Below, in pieces: positions 25,155-32,539 of a DNA stretch of 62,140 bases (its first letter is position 1; each line of letters opens with the position of its first letter). This stretch comes from JAAZLS01 sp964585925. GTDB taxonomy: Bacteria > Bacillota > Dethiobacteria > DTU022. The notes under the pieces were generated by a model. The model had not been told where the DNA came from, searched no databases, and saw only the letters and a list, made by a program, of their open reading frames with translations. The position numbers and the translations under genes are program-made. The stretch is taken from positions 1 through 62,140 of the forward strand of contig CAZPFS010000009.1 of the NCBI GenBank assembly GCA_964585925.1, read 5' to 3'.

Positions 25155-25928
25155 ATGCTTGAGGCGGTGGTGCTGGCCGGAGGAGAAAGAAGCGATCCGT
25201 TGGCCGTACAGAGTGGAGCCCTTAACAAAGCCTTTATTCCCGTTCAGGGTCGGCCACTGGTGGATTATGTTCTGGCGGTTTTGGCTGATTGCCCCTCCAT
25301 CGGGAAAATAGTAGTGGTCGGCCCGGAGGAAGGTTTAAATGAACTGAGAGCCCGGGGACATTTATTTACGAAGGTTCTGGAACAGGGGTCCATGCTGGAA
25401 AACATTGGGGCAGGATTAAAGGAGGTGGATCAGGAAAGCCTTTGTCTTCTGACCACCGCTGATATTCCCCTGGTCAATGGAGGTATGCTGGAAGAATTTT
25501 TTGCGTTATGTGCTCCCCGCAAGGCTGATTTTTATTATCCCATTGTGACTGAAAAAAGTTGCCGGCAAAGATTTCCTCAAACCGGGAGAACCTGTGTCCG
25601 GTTGAAGGAAGGAACTTTTACCGGGGGCAACCTGGCATTGATCAGACCCTCCTGGTTCAACCGCTACCGGGACCGCCTGGAAACATTTATTTCTTATCGC
25701 AAACGCCCGCTCAAGCTGCTCCGGATACTTCCTTTCCGGTTCATCATAAAATTTGTTTTTGGCCGGTTGTCGGTTAGAGATCTTGAAACATACCTTTCAC
25801 GGGTATTGCAGCTAACCGCCAGGGCGGTCCCCTGCCCGTTTGCAGAGCTGGCTACTGATGTGGACAAACCCAGCGATTTGGAAGTGGTTACCGGAGAGCT
25901 CACCGGGGGTTCCAAAGAAAACAGATGA
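25155..25928 (+). CDS. MobA-like NTP transferase
   Basis: A 257-residue protein with a nucleotidyltransferase (Rossmann-like GT-A) fold. The N-terminal nucleotide loop VVLAGGERSDPLA is a variant of LAGG-x-S/G-x-R-MG. TTADIPLVNGG matches the metal-binding acidic motif. TGGNLALIRP and ATDVDKPSDLEVV resemble MobA, IspD and GlmU relatives. The substrate is unknown. It lies between ispE and glmU, where Bacillus has purR-yabJ-spoVG. Confidence 0.8.
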   Translation: MLEAVVLAGGERSDPLAVQSGALNKAFIPVQGRPLVDYVLAVLADCPSIGKIVVVGPEEGLNELRARGHLFTKVLEQGSMLENIGAGLKEVDQESLCLLTTADIPLVNGGMLEEFFALCAPRKADFYYPIVTEKSCRQRFPQTGRTCVRLKEGTFTGGNLALIRPSWFNRYRDRLETFISYRKRPLKLLRILPFRFIIKFVFGRLSVRDLETYLSRVLQLTARAVPCPFAELATDVDKPSDLEVVTGELTGGSKENR

Positions 25929-26011
25929 ATCTGCAATTAAAGGACGCATATCGGCTCCCGGCGTACTTTTATGCCAATATTTTGTGGAAATCGGCAGGAT
26001 TTAATACGGTG

Positions 26012-26040
26012 TTGCCGAAGAACTTAACTTTGGGTATATT
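26012..26040 (+). promoter_or_regulatory. Probable sigma-A promoter of glmU-prs
   Basis: TTGCCG (26012-26017) and TATATT (26035-26040) with a 17-bp spacer, about 100 nt before glmU. The rest of the 215-bp gap before glmU shows no gene. Confidence 0.5.
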
Positions 26041-26143
26041 AGCCTTGCGGGAATCGTGATTTTGCCGGACGGTTCGGTTTTTATCCCGAGAGAGGCCGTG
26101 CCAAAACACCGTTTTCTACCGGGGATTATTCGGAGGGGCGAAG

Positions 26144-27544
26144 ATGAAAAAACTATCAGTAGTGGTACTGGCCGCGGGTGAAGGCAAACGGATGCACTCG
26201 GGGTATCCAAAGGTTCTGCACCCGATCTGCGGGCGCCCCATGCTTGGCTATATATTGGAGAGTGTATCCGCCCTCACCGACTGTATATTTATTGTTGTCG
26301 GGCATGGCGCCTCCCTGGTTCAGGAAGCCCTGGGCTCCTCCTGGAGGTATGTGTTTCAGGAAAAACAGCTGGGGACCGGGCATGCTGTGGCACAGGCCCT
26401 GTCTGAATTACCGGAATATGGCAATCTGCTGGTTTTATGCGGGGATACTCCGCTGCTTACGAGCCATCATTTGCAGGCGATGCTGGAAACTCACATTTCA
26501 GGAGGCGCCACGGTGATGACTGCCCGGGTGCCGGATCCTTCGGGGTACGGCCGGATCATCCGCGATTCCCGGGACCAGGTGACAGCCATAGTTGAGGAAA
26601 GCGAGGCTGACTTCGGGCAGAAGGCGATCAAGGAAATAAATACCGGTACGTATTGTTTTGATTTAAAGCTCCTGGCCGGCTTCTTGTCAGAGCTGGAAAG
26701 GGACAACGCCCAGCAGGAGTATTATCTGACCGATGTAATCTCCCTATTTAAAAAGCATAGCCATCCTGTACAGGCTTACCTGCTTCCCGATTACCGGGTG
26801 GGGATCGGAGTCAACGATCGCTGTCAATTGGCGGAAGCGGCGGCCATATGGCGGGAGCGAATTAACAGGGAACATATGTTAAAAGGGGTTACCATCATCG
26901 ATCCCCAGACTACATATATTGATTACGGGGTTGAAATCGGACCGGAAACAGTGATCTGGCCTCAGACCATAATTGAAGGCTCGTGCACGATCGGCTCCCA
27001 TTGCCGGATCGGGCCGGGTGTCTATCTGAAGCAAGCGGTACTTGGAGATGAGATCACCATCAGGTACACGGTGGTGGAGCAGAGCCGGATCGAAACCGGG
27101 GCCGTGCTGGGGCCCTTTGCCAATATCCGCCCGGGGTGCAACTTGGGGCGGCAGGTAAAAATAGGAGATTTTGTAGAAGTCAAGAATTCCAACCTAGGGG
27201 AGGGCACCAAGGTGCCCCATCTGAGTTATGTGGGGGATGCGGACATCGGGGAGGGGGCAAACCTCGGAGCCGGGGTTATTGTAGTCAATTACGATGGCCG
27301 GCGCAAACATCGGTGCCGGATTGAACCGGGGGCCTTCGTGGGCTGCAACAGCAATCTCATCTCGCCTTTGACCATTGGCGAAGGGGCCTTTATCGGCGCC
27401 GGTTCCACTATTGTCAAGGACGTTCCCGCCGGATCACTGGCTTTGGCCCGGGCGGAACAAAAAATTTATCCAGGCCGGGCCTCCAGGCTGATCGCCCGGA
27501 AAGGAACCTCCCAGGAAGACAACGGGTCGCATCGGGATACCTGA
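26144..27544 (+). CDS. glmU: Bifunctional UDP-GlcNAc pyrophosphorylase / GlcN-1-P acetyltransferase
   Basis: Makes UDP-GlcNAc for peptidoglycan. The protein has 466 residues. The N-terminal uridyltransferase has LAAGEGKRMHSGYPKVLH and GDTPLL. The C-terminal left-handed beta helix (from about 255) has many hexapeptides, GPFANIRPG, VNYDGRRKHR and the GCNSNLISP region. ATG 26144 has GGAGGGG upstream. prs follows after 36 nt, the conserved glmU-prs pair. Confidence 0.97.
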   Translation: MKKLSVVVLAAGEGKRMHSGYPKVLHPICGRPMLGYILESVSALTDCIFIVVGHGASLVQEALGSSWRYVFQEKQLGTGHAVAQALSELPEYGNLLVLCGDTPLLTSHHLQAMLETHISGGATVMTARVPDPSGYGRIIRDSRDQVTAIVEESEADFGQKAIKEINTGTYCFDLKLLAGFLSELERDNAQQEYYLTDVISLFKKHSHPVQAYLLPDYRVGIGVNDRCQLAEAAAIWRERINREHMLKGVTIIDPQTTYIDYGVEIGPETVIWPQTIIEGSCTIGSHCRIGPGVYLKQAVLGDEITIRYTVVEQSRIETGAVLGPFANIRPGCNLGRQVKIGDFVEVKNSNLGEGTKVPHLSYVGDADIGEGANLGAGVIVVNYDGRRKHRCRIEPGAFVGCNSNLISPLTIGEGAFIGAGSTIVKDVPAGSLALARAEQKIYPGRASRLIARKGTSQEDNGSHRDT

Positions 27545-27580
27545 AAGTCACTATAAATACTCACAAGGGGCTGGAGAAAG

Positions 27581-28534
27581 GTGCCAATTAACAGCAAACT
27601 TAAAATCTTTAGCGGCAGTGCCAACCGCCGGTTATCAGAAGAGATAGCCGCCTGTATCGGTGTGCCTTTGGGCCAATCGGAGGTAATCAGGTTCAGTGAC
27701 GGGGAGATTTCAATAAACATCAAAGAAAGTGTGCGGGGTTCCAATGTATATCTTATTCAACCCATATGTACACCGGTTAACGAAAACATGATGGAGCTGT
27801 TGATATTGATCGATGCCCTGAAGAGGGCATCATCCAAATCGGTAAACGTGGTTATTCCCTATTATGGCTATGCCCGTCAGGACCGGAAAACCAGGGCCCG
27901 GGATCCGATTACCGCCAAACTGGTCGCCGATTTGATTACTGCTGCCGGGGCCAGCCGGATTGTAGCCATGGATCTTCACGCGGGGCAAATTCAGGGATTT
28001 TTCAACATTCCTTTCGATCATCTCACGGCCATCCCCATTTTGGCCGGTTACTTCAATTCCATAAACATCAACAGCGGGATAGTGGTTTCTCCGGACCTGG
28101 GGGGCCTTACCCGAGCCCGGCAGCTGGCGGACAGGCTGGCCTTGCCGATTGCGGTTATTGACAAGAAACGGGTGGCTCCGAATAAAGCGGAGATCATGAA
28201 TGTTATTGGTCTGGTTCGCAATAAGACGGCCATTTTGGTGGATGATATTATCGATACCGCCGGCACTATTGTGCAGGGAGCGGAGGAATTGATCCACCAG
28301 GGGGTGGAGGAGGTATATGCCTGCTGCACCCACCCGGTGTTTTCCGGGCCCGCCCTGGACAGGCTTTGCAACTCGCCCCTAAAACAGGTGGTGTATACAA
28401 ACACCATTCCGGTTCAGCTGGAGCTTCCGGAACTTGAGGGCCCGAAATTCAAAGCCCTTTCGGTGGCTCCCCTGATCGGTGAGGCCATAGTGCGGATCCA
28501 CGAGGAGCGTTCGGTAAGCGAGTTGTTCGATTAA
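27581..28534 (+). CDS. prs: Ribose-phosphate pyrophosphokinase
   Basis: Makes PRPP from ribose-5-phosphate and ATP for purine, pyrimidine, His and Trp synthesis. The protein has 317 residues from GTG 27581. FSGSANRRLSEEIA-type start, the flexible-loop region YGYARQDRKTRARDPI, DLHAGQIQGFF and the PRPP loop VDDIIDTAGT are intact. It is of the usual class I length. Confidence 0.97.
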   Translation: MPINSKLKIFSGSANRRLSEEIAACIGVPLGQSEVIRFSDGEISINIKESVRGSNVYLIQPICTPVNENMMELLILIDALKRASSKSVNVVIPYYGYARQDRKTRARDPITAKLVADLITAAGASRIVAMDLHAGQIQGFFNIPFDHLTAIPILAGYFNSININSGIVVSPDLGGLTRARQLADRLALPIAVIDKKRVAPNKAEIMNVIGLVRNKTAILVDDIIDTAGTIVQGAEELIHQGVEEVYACCTHPVFSGPALDRLCNSPLKQVVYTNTIPVQLELPELEGPKFKALSVAPLIGEAIVRIHEERSVSELFD

Positions 28535-28535
28535 T

Positions 28536-28565
28536 TTGACAAGGGGTTGCGGGTTAAGATATAAT
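28536..28565 (+). promoter_or_regulatory. Sigma-A promoter of ctc
   Basis: A perfect TTGACA (28536-28541) and a perfect TATAAT (28560-28565) with an 18-bp spacer, starting right at the prs stop. In Bacillus ctc also has a sigma-B promoter; no such element is seen here. Confidence 0.9.
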
Positions 28566-28601
28566 AATCATTCATAAGCAGTAAATATATGGAGGCGGCA
28601 A

Positions 28602-29255
28602 ATGGAAAATATAGCTCTACAGGCCGAGTTCCGGCGGCCCATGAACAAGGGCGGGTTGAAACAGCTTCGCCGTGAAGGACAGGTCCCGGCGGTGATCTAC
28701 GGCCGGGGAAGGGATAATCAGAGCCTGCAGGTAGACGGCCGCAGGCTTAACCAGATACTGGTCTCGGAGGGCAGCAACGTTTTACTGGATCTGCAGCTTG
28801 ATTCCGCGGGTACGGAAACGGTAATGTTCAAAGATATTCAGCGGGATCCCATTTTGGGAGAACAAATATTGCATGTAGATTTTATTCGTATTTCGATGAC
28901 CGATCAAATTGAAGTGGAAGTGCCCCTGACCTTTACCGGTACTCCGGTGGGAGTCAAAGACGATGGTGGGGTGCTGGAAATCCTGTTGCGCGAAATTACC
29001 ATAAAATGCTTGCCGGCGGAGATCCCCGAATATATTCCGGTTGACGTATCGGATCTTAAAATTGGCGACAGCGTCAATGCCGGTGGGCTGCTCCTAGACG
29101 AAAGCCTGGAGCTGGTAACCGACATTGATGAACTGCTGGTCCAGGTTTCAGTGATCCTTGAAAAAGAGGAAGAAGAAGCGCCGGAAGAGGAATCGGAAAC
29201 GGAAGAGGGAGCGACAGGACTTCCGGAAGAAGGAGCGGCAGAGCAGGGCGAATAA
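28602..29255 (+). CDS. rplY: 50S ribosomal protein L25/Ctc (general stress protein)
   Basis: Binds 5S rRNA in the large subunit. The protein has 217 residues, the long TL5/Ctc type: an N-terminal L25 domain (LRREGQVPAVIYGRG, MFKDIQRDPILGEQILHVDF), a C-terminal beta domain (PLTFTGTPVGVKDDGG), and a very acidic Glu-rich tail of about 35 residues. ATG 28602 follows GGAGG. The order prs-ctc-pth is that of Bacillus. Confidence 0.95.
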   Translation: MENIALQAEFRRPMNKGGLKQLRREGQVPAVIYGRGRDNQSLQVDGRRLNQILVSEGSNVLLDLQLDSAGTETVMFKDIQRDPILGEQILHVDFIRISMTDQIEVEVPLTFTGTPVGVKDDGGVLEILLREITIKCLPAEIPEYIPVDVSDLKIGDSVNAGGLLLDESLELVTDIDELLVQVSVILEKEEEEAPEEESETEEGATGLPEEGAAEQGE

Positions 29256-29331
29256 GGGTCTGCATCTTTACCGGGAAAAGCGGGCCGGCCGGTGCTCTGG
29301 CTCGACATTTTGCAACAGGGGGAGCCGGCAG

Positions 29332-29889
29332 TTGTTTGCTATCGTTGGCCTGGGGAATCCGGGCCGGGAATATGAGGAGACCAGGCATAATGTCGGCTAT
29401 CGGGTCACGGAGGAGCTCGCCGGAGCGCTTGCCGCCGATCGCCCGTTCCGTCTTTCAAAATCTGTGTGCGCCACGGCCGGTTTTGCCGGAAAGAAATTGG
29501 TGTTGGTGCAGCCGGTTACTTATATGAATTTAAGCGGCCGGGCGGTTGTCGAACTTTTTCGTCAATACCGGCTGTTTCCGGAAAATTTGTTGCTGGTACA
29601 CGATGAACTGGATCTTCCCCTGGGATCGATACGTATTAAATCGGGGGGAAGCAGTGCCGGTCATCAGGGTGTGCAGTCGGTTATAGAAAGTTTGGGGAAC
29701 GCCTCCTTTCTGCGGCTGAGATTCGGAATAGGACGACCGCCATTGACAGAAGAAGCGGCTGCCTATGTGCTGAAGCCCTTCACCGCCCCGGAACAGGAAC
29801 AGGTGAGGTCCACCGTGCAGACTGCGGTGGAGGCGGTTAAGCTGCTGGTCAGGGAGGGCCCGGTGGCGGCCATGAACAGGTTTAACTAG
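29332..29889 (+). CDS. pth: Peptidyl-tRNA hydrolase
   Basis: Recycles peptidyl-tRNA dropped from ribosomes (Bacillus spoVC). The protein has 185 residues from TTG 29332, about 8 nt after GGGGGAG; an in-frame ATG inside ctc (29158) is not the start. The motifs VGLGNPGREYEETRHNVGY with the catalytic His, PVTYMNLSG, HDELDLPLG and GHQGVQSV are intact. Confidence 0.96.
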   Translation: MFAIVGLGNPGREYEETRHNVGYRVTEELAGALAADRPFRLSKSVCATAGFAGKKLVLVQPVTYMNLSGRAVVELFRQYRLFPENLLLVHDELDLPLGSIRIKSGGSSAGHQGVQSVIESLGNASFLRLRFGIGRPPLTEEAAAYVLKPFTAPEQEQVRSTVQTAVEAVKLLVREGPVAAMNRFN

Positions 29890-29970
29890 TTACGGGCGTC
29901 CCGGGATGATTTGGAAATTGCCGGGCAGGCAATTGGGATTGCCGCTCGGGCTAAGTATATGGATCCAAAG

Positions 29971-30248
29971 GCTATGATGGAGGAAAGTAAACCGGTAAGC
30001 CTTACCCCACAGAGAGGTCGGGCCGCAGGCTGAAAGCCCCCGGGAAAGATCCGGTTGAAGTTCCCTCCAGAGCCGTGGGCTGAAACTCCGATTGAAATCG
30101 GAGCGGGTAGGCTCAACCGGTTCTTCCCCGTTAGCGGAAGGAGGTATCGGCAGCTGAACAGCGGTTGCCCGTATCTGTCAAGAGGGTGTCAAACCAATCA
30201 GGGTGGTACCGCGGAGAAAATCCGTCCCGTCAAGGGACGGTTTTTTTT
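29971..30248 (+). promoter_or_regulatory. T-box riboswitch controlling aroF-pheA, probably tRNA-Phe
   Basis: A tRNA-sensing leader. The T-box core AGGGTGGTACCGCGG is at 30200-30214. The terminator pairs CCGTCCC (30222-30228) with GGGACGG (30234-30240), followed by eight T residues. Stem I can be traced: GGAGG (29979-29983) with CCTCC (30064-30068), and AACCGG (29990-29995) with CCGGTT (30051-30056). They leave an internal loop with AGTA on the 5' side and GAAGTTC on the 3' side. TTC at 30061-30063 is the likely Phe specifier, fitting pheA downstream. The T-box call is firm; the specifier is inferred. Confidence 0.9.
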
Positions 30249-30275
30249 ATATTTTTATGAAGGGGGCCCACAGGC

Positions 30276-31331
30276 ATGATTATCGTGATGAAACTGGCCG
30301 CTACCGAGCTGGAAATCGAGAAGGTCGAGGAGCGCCTGAAGCAGATGGGATTTAATTCCCATCTTATCCAAGGGGTGGAAAGAATTGTTATCGGAGCGGT
30401 AGGTGAAAAAAAAGTGGCTTTTCCCACCGGTCTGGAGATGCTTCCGGGAGTGGAAAAGGTGGTGCCGGTAATGGCGCCCTATAAGCTGGTCAGCCGGGAG
30501 ACCAGGGGGGAGAATACCTTGATCTCAGTAGGGGACCTGATTGTAGGTGGAAAGGAGCTGGTGGTTTCCGCCGGGCCCTGTGCCGTGGAAAATGAGGACC
30601 AGTTGATCACCATTGCCCGCCAGGTCAAGGCGGCCGGGGCCAGAATTCTGCGGGGGGGCGCATTCAAACCGCGCACCTCTCCCTACAGTTTTCAAGGGCT
30701 GGAAAAAAAAGGGTTGACCCTGCTGGCCCAGGTCCGGGAAGAGACCGGATTGAAGGTGGTCACGGAGGTGCTGACTCCGGAGGATGTGGAGTTGGTGGCC
30801 ATTCATAGCGATATACTGCAGGTGGGCGCACGGAACATGCAAAATTTTTCCCTGCTGAAAGAACTGGGTCGGGTCGGCAAGCCGGTTCTGTTAAAAAGGG
30901 GCCTGGCGGCTACCGTGGAGGAATGGCTGATGGCGGCCGAGTATATTCTGGCCGAGGGGAACAATTCGGTTATCCTGTGTGAGCGGGGAATCAGAACTTT
31001 TGAAACCGCTACCCGCAGCACCCTTGATATCAGTGCCATTCCTCTGGCAAAGCAATGGAGCCACCTTCCGGTGATCGCCGATCCCTGCCATAGCGGGGGA
31101 TCCTGGCGGCTGGCCACGCCGTTGAGCCTGGCGGCGGTAGCAGCAGGGGCTGATGGATTATTGATCGAGGTGCACCACAAGCCGGAGGAGGCTCTTTGTG
31201 ACGGCCCCCAATCACTTACCCCCGACAATTTCCGGCAGTTGATGAATTCGGTAGCCGGGATTGCCCCGGCGGTAGGGCGTCACCTGGCTTGCAGACCGGG
31301 GGGGGATTTTGGGCAGGGGGCGGTAAAGTGA
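30276..31331 (+). CDS. aroF: 3-deoxy-7-phosphoheptulonate synthase with regulatory N-domain
   Basis: Condenses PEP and erythrose-4-phosphate, the first shikimate-pathway step. The protein has 351 residues. A ferredoxin-like N-terminal domain (about 1-70) precedes the KDO8P/DAHP synthase barrel, with AGPCAVENEDQ, RGGAFKPRTSPYSFQG, ILQVGARNMQNF, KRGLAAT and ADPCHSGG. This is the type I-beta (AroH/AroG-like clostridial) form. ATG 30276 follows GAAGGGGG just after the T-box terminator. The pheA start overlaps the stop as GTGA. Confidence 0.95.
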   Translation: MIIVMKLAATELEIEKVEERLKQMGFNSHLIQGVERIVIGAVGEKKVAFPTGLEMLPGVEKVVPVMAPYKLVSRETRGENTLISVGDLIVGGKELVVSAGPCAVENEDQLITIARQVKAAGARILRGGAFKPRTSPYSFQGLEKKGLTLLAQVREETGLKVVTEVLTPEDVELVAIHSDILQVGARNMQNFSLLKELGRVGKPVLLKRGLAATVEEWLMAAEYILAEGNNSVILCERGIRTFETATRSTLDISAIPLAKQWSHLPVIADPCHSGGSWRLATPLSLAAVAAGADGLLIEVHHKPEEALCDGPQSLTPDNFRQLMNSVAGIAPAVGRHLACRPGGDFGQGAVK

Positions 31332-32158
31332 GCGCCAAATTGGGTTATCTGGGGCCGCCGGGAACATTCTCCGAAGAGGCTGCCTTGATTTATACTCGGA
31401 ACTGCCGGCGGTGTCTGGTGGAATACCCGACTATTCCAGAAATAGCGGAGGCTGTTGCCACCGGAGAACTGAAAGAAGGGTTGGTCCCTCTGGAAAATTC
31501 ACTGGAGGGAGGGGTTGCGGTTACCCTGGATCTGCTGGCTTCCAGGGATGGCTTGCAAATATACCGGGAATTGATCTATCCGGTCAAACACTGCCTGCTG
31601 GCTCGGCCCGATACGACGCTCCATAATTTAAAATTGGTAGCTTCCCATTATCAGGCTTTGGGGCAGTGCCGCCGGTTTCTTGCCTGCCGGCTGGCCGGAA
31701 CGTCGCTATTCCCGGTTGAAAGTACTGCCTCCGCGGCATTGAAGGCCTCCCGGGAGGAAGGGGTGGCGGCTATAGCACCCCGGCGGGCGGCAGATCTTTA
31801 TGGCCTGAATTTGCTGGCGGAGGACATACAGGATAACAACCTGAATTGCACCCGGTTTGTGGTGCTGGCCGGGGCAGATCACCCCCCTACGGGGGATGAC
31901 AAAACTTCGGTGGTGATCGCGGTGCCTGACGGCCCCGGGAGCCTCCATCATATTTTGAGTTATTTTGCCCGATATCATATTAACCTGACCCGGATCGAGT
32001 CCCGGCCGGCCCGAAGCCGGTTGGGGGAATATCTTTTTTTTATTGATTGCCAGGGGCACCGTTCCCGGGGGGGATTGGCCGAACTGTGGCTTGAATTGCG
32101 CCGGGAATCGAGCTGGTTGAAAATACTGGGTTCCTACCCCCGCTTTAAAGAGACCTAG
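31328..32158 (+). CDS. pheA: Prephenate dehydratase
   Basis: Converts prephenate to phenylpyruvate for Phe synthesis. The protein has 276 residues from GTG 31328, overlapping aroF by 4 nt. The catalytic domain starts with GYLGPPGTFSEEAA and has VPLENSLEGGV; the Thr of NCTRF is present. The C-terminal ACT domain (about 195-276) has GSLHHIL and IESRPARS, the Phe-binding feedback motifs. Control is therefore doubled: T-box on the transcript and ACT domain on the enzyme. Confidence 0.95.
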   Translation: MSAKLGYLGPPGTFSEEAALIYTRNCRRCLVEYPTIPEIAEAVATGELKEGLVPLENSLEGGVAVTLDLLASRDGLQIYRELIYPVKHCLLARPDTTLHNLKLVASHYQALGQCRRFLACRLAGTSLFPVESTASAALKASREEGVAAIAPRRAADLYGLNLLAEDIQDNNLNCTRFVVLAGADHPPTGDDKTSVVIAVPDGPGSLHHILSYFARYHINLTRIESRPARSRLGEYLFFIDCQGHRSRGGLAELWLELRRESSWLKILGSYPRFKET

Positions 32159-32263
32159 CGCCAATACCCAAGGAGGAGTTGTTTTTTGACCGGGCCCGGA
32201 TAATCGGAAGATTTCAGGCTAGCCTAACAGGTAGTCACTGACCATAATCACGGAGAAAAAAGT

Positions 32264-32476
32264 TTGAAGGTTACCTTTATCTGCCAGGGTTGTGGCGCGT
32301 TGATTGGCAGTCTCAACCTGGCCAAAATCGAACAAGATCAATTGGATCTGGATTCATTGACGGCGGAAAAGAAGGAAGATATAATAAAGAACGCTGGCGG
32401 GGATATATTCATCTATTCCCTGTGCGAATTTTGTGCGTGCCATGTTACGGTTTCAATGCCACCCGATTCCCGGTAA
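32264..32476 (+). CDS. fin: Anti-sigma-F factor Fin
   Basis: In B. subtilis (yabK) it helps switch the forespore from sigma-F to sigma-G. The protein has 70 residues from TTG 32264. Two Cys pairs are visible, CQGCG near the N-terminus and CEFC near the C-terminus, as in the zinc-binding family, with the conserved IGSL, LTAEKKEDII and GGDIFIYSLCE. The position between pth and mfd is the same as in Bacillus, apart from the aroF-pheA insertion. Confidence 0.88.
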   Translation: MKVTFICQGCGALIGSLNLAKIEQDQLDLDSLTAEKKEDIIKNAGGDIFIYSLCEFCACHVTVSMPPDSR

Positions 32477-32495
32477 GGAAATCGGGTGACAGTTT
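32460..32495 (+). terminator. Hairpin overlapping the fin stop codon
   Basis: CACCCGATT (32460-32468) pairs with AATCGGGTG (32480-32488), 9 bp around an 11-nt loop that contains the fin stop codon, followed by ACAGTTTTAATT. The T tract is weak, so termination may be partial and mfd may be partly read through. Confidence 0.5.
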
Positions 32496-32539
32496 TAATT
32501 GTGGAAACATTCCGAACCCGCCCCTCCGGGAGGAAAAGC

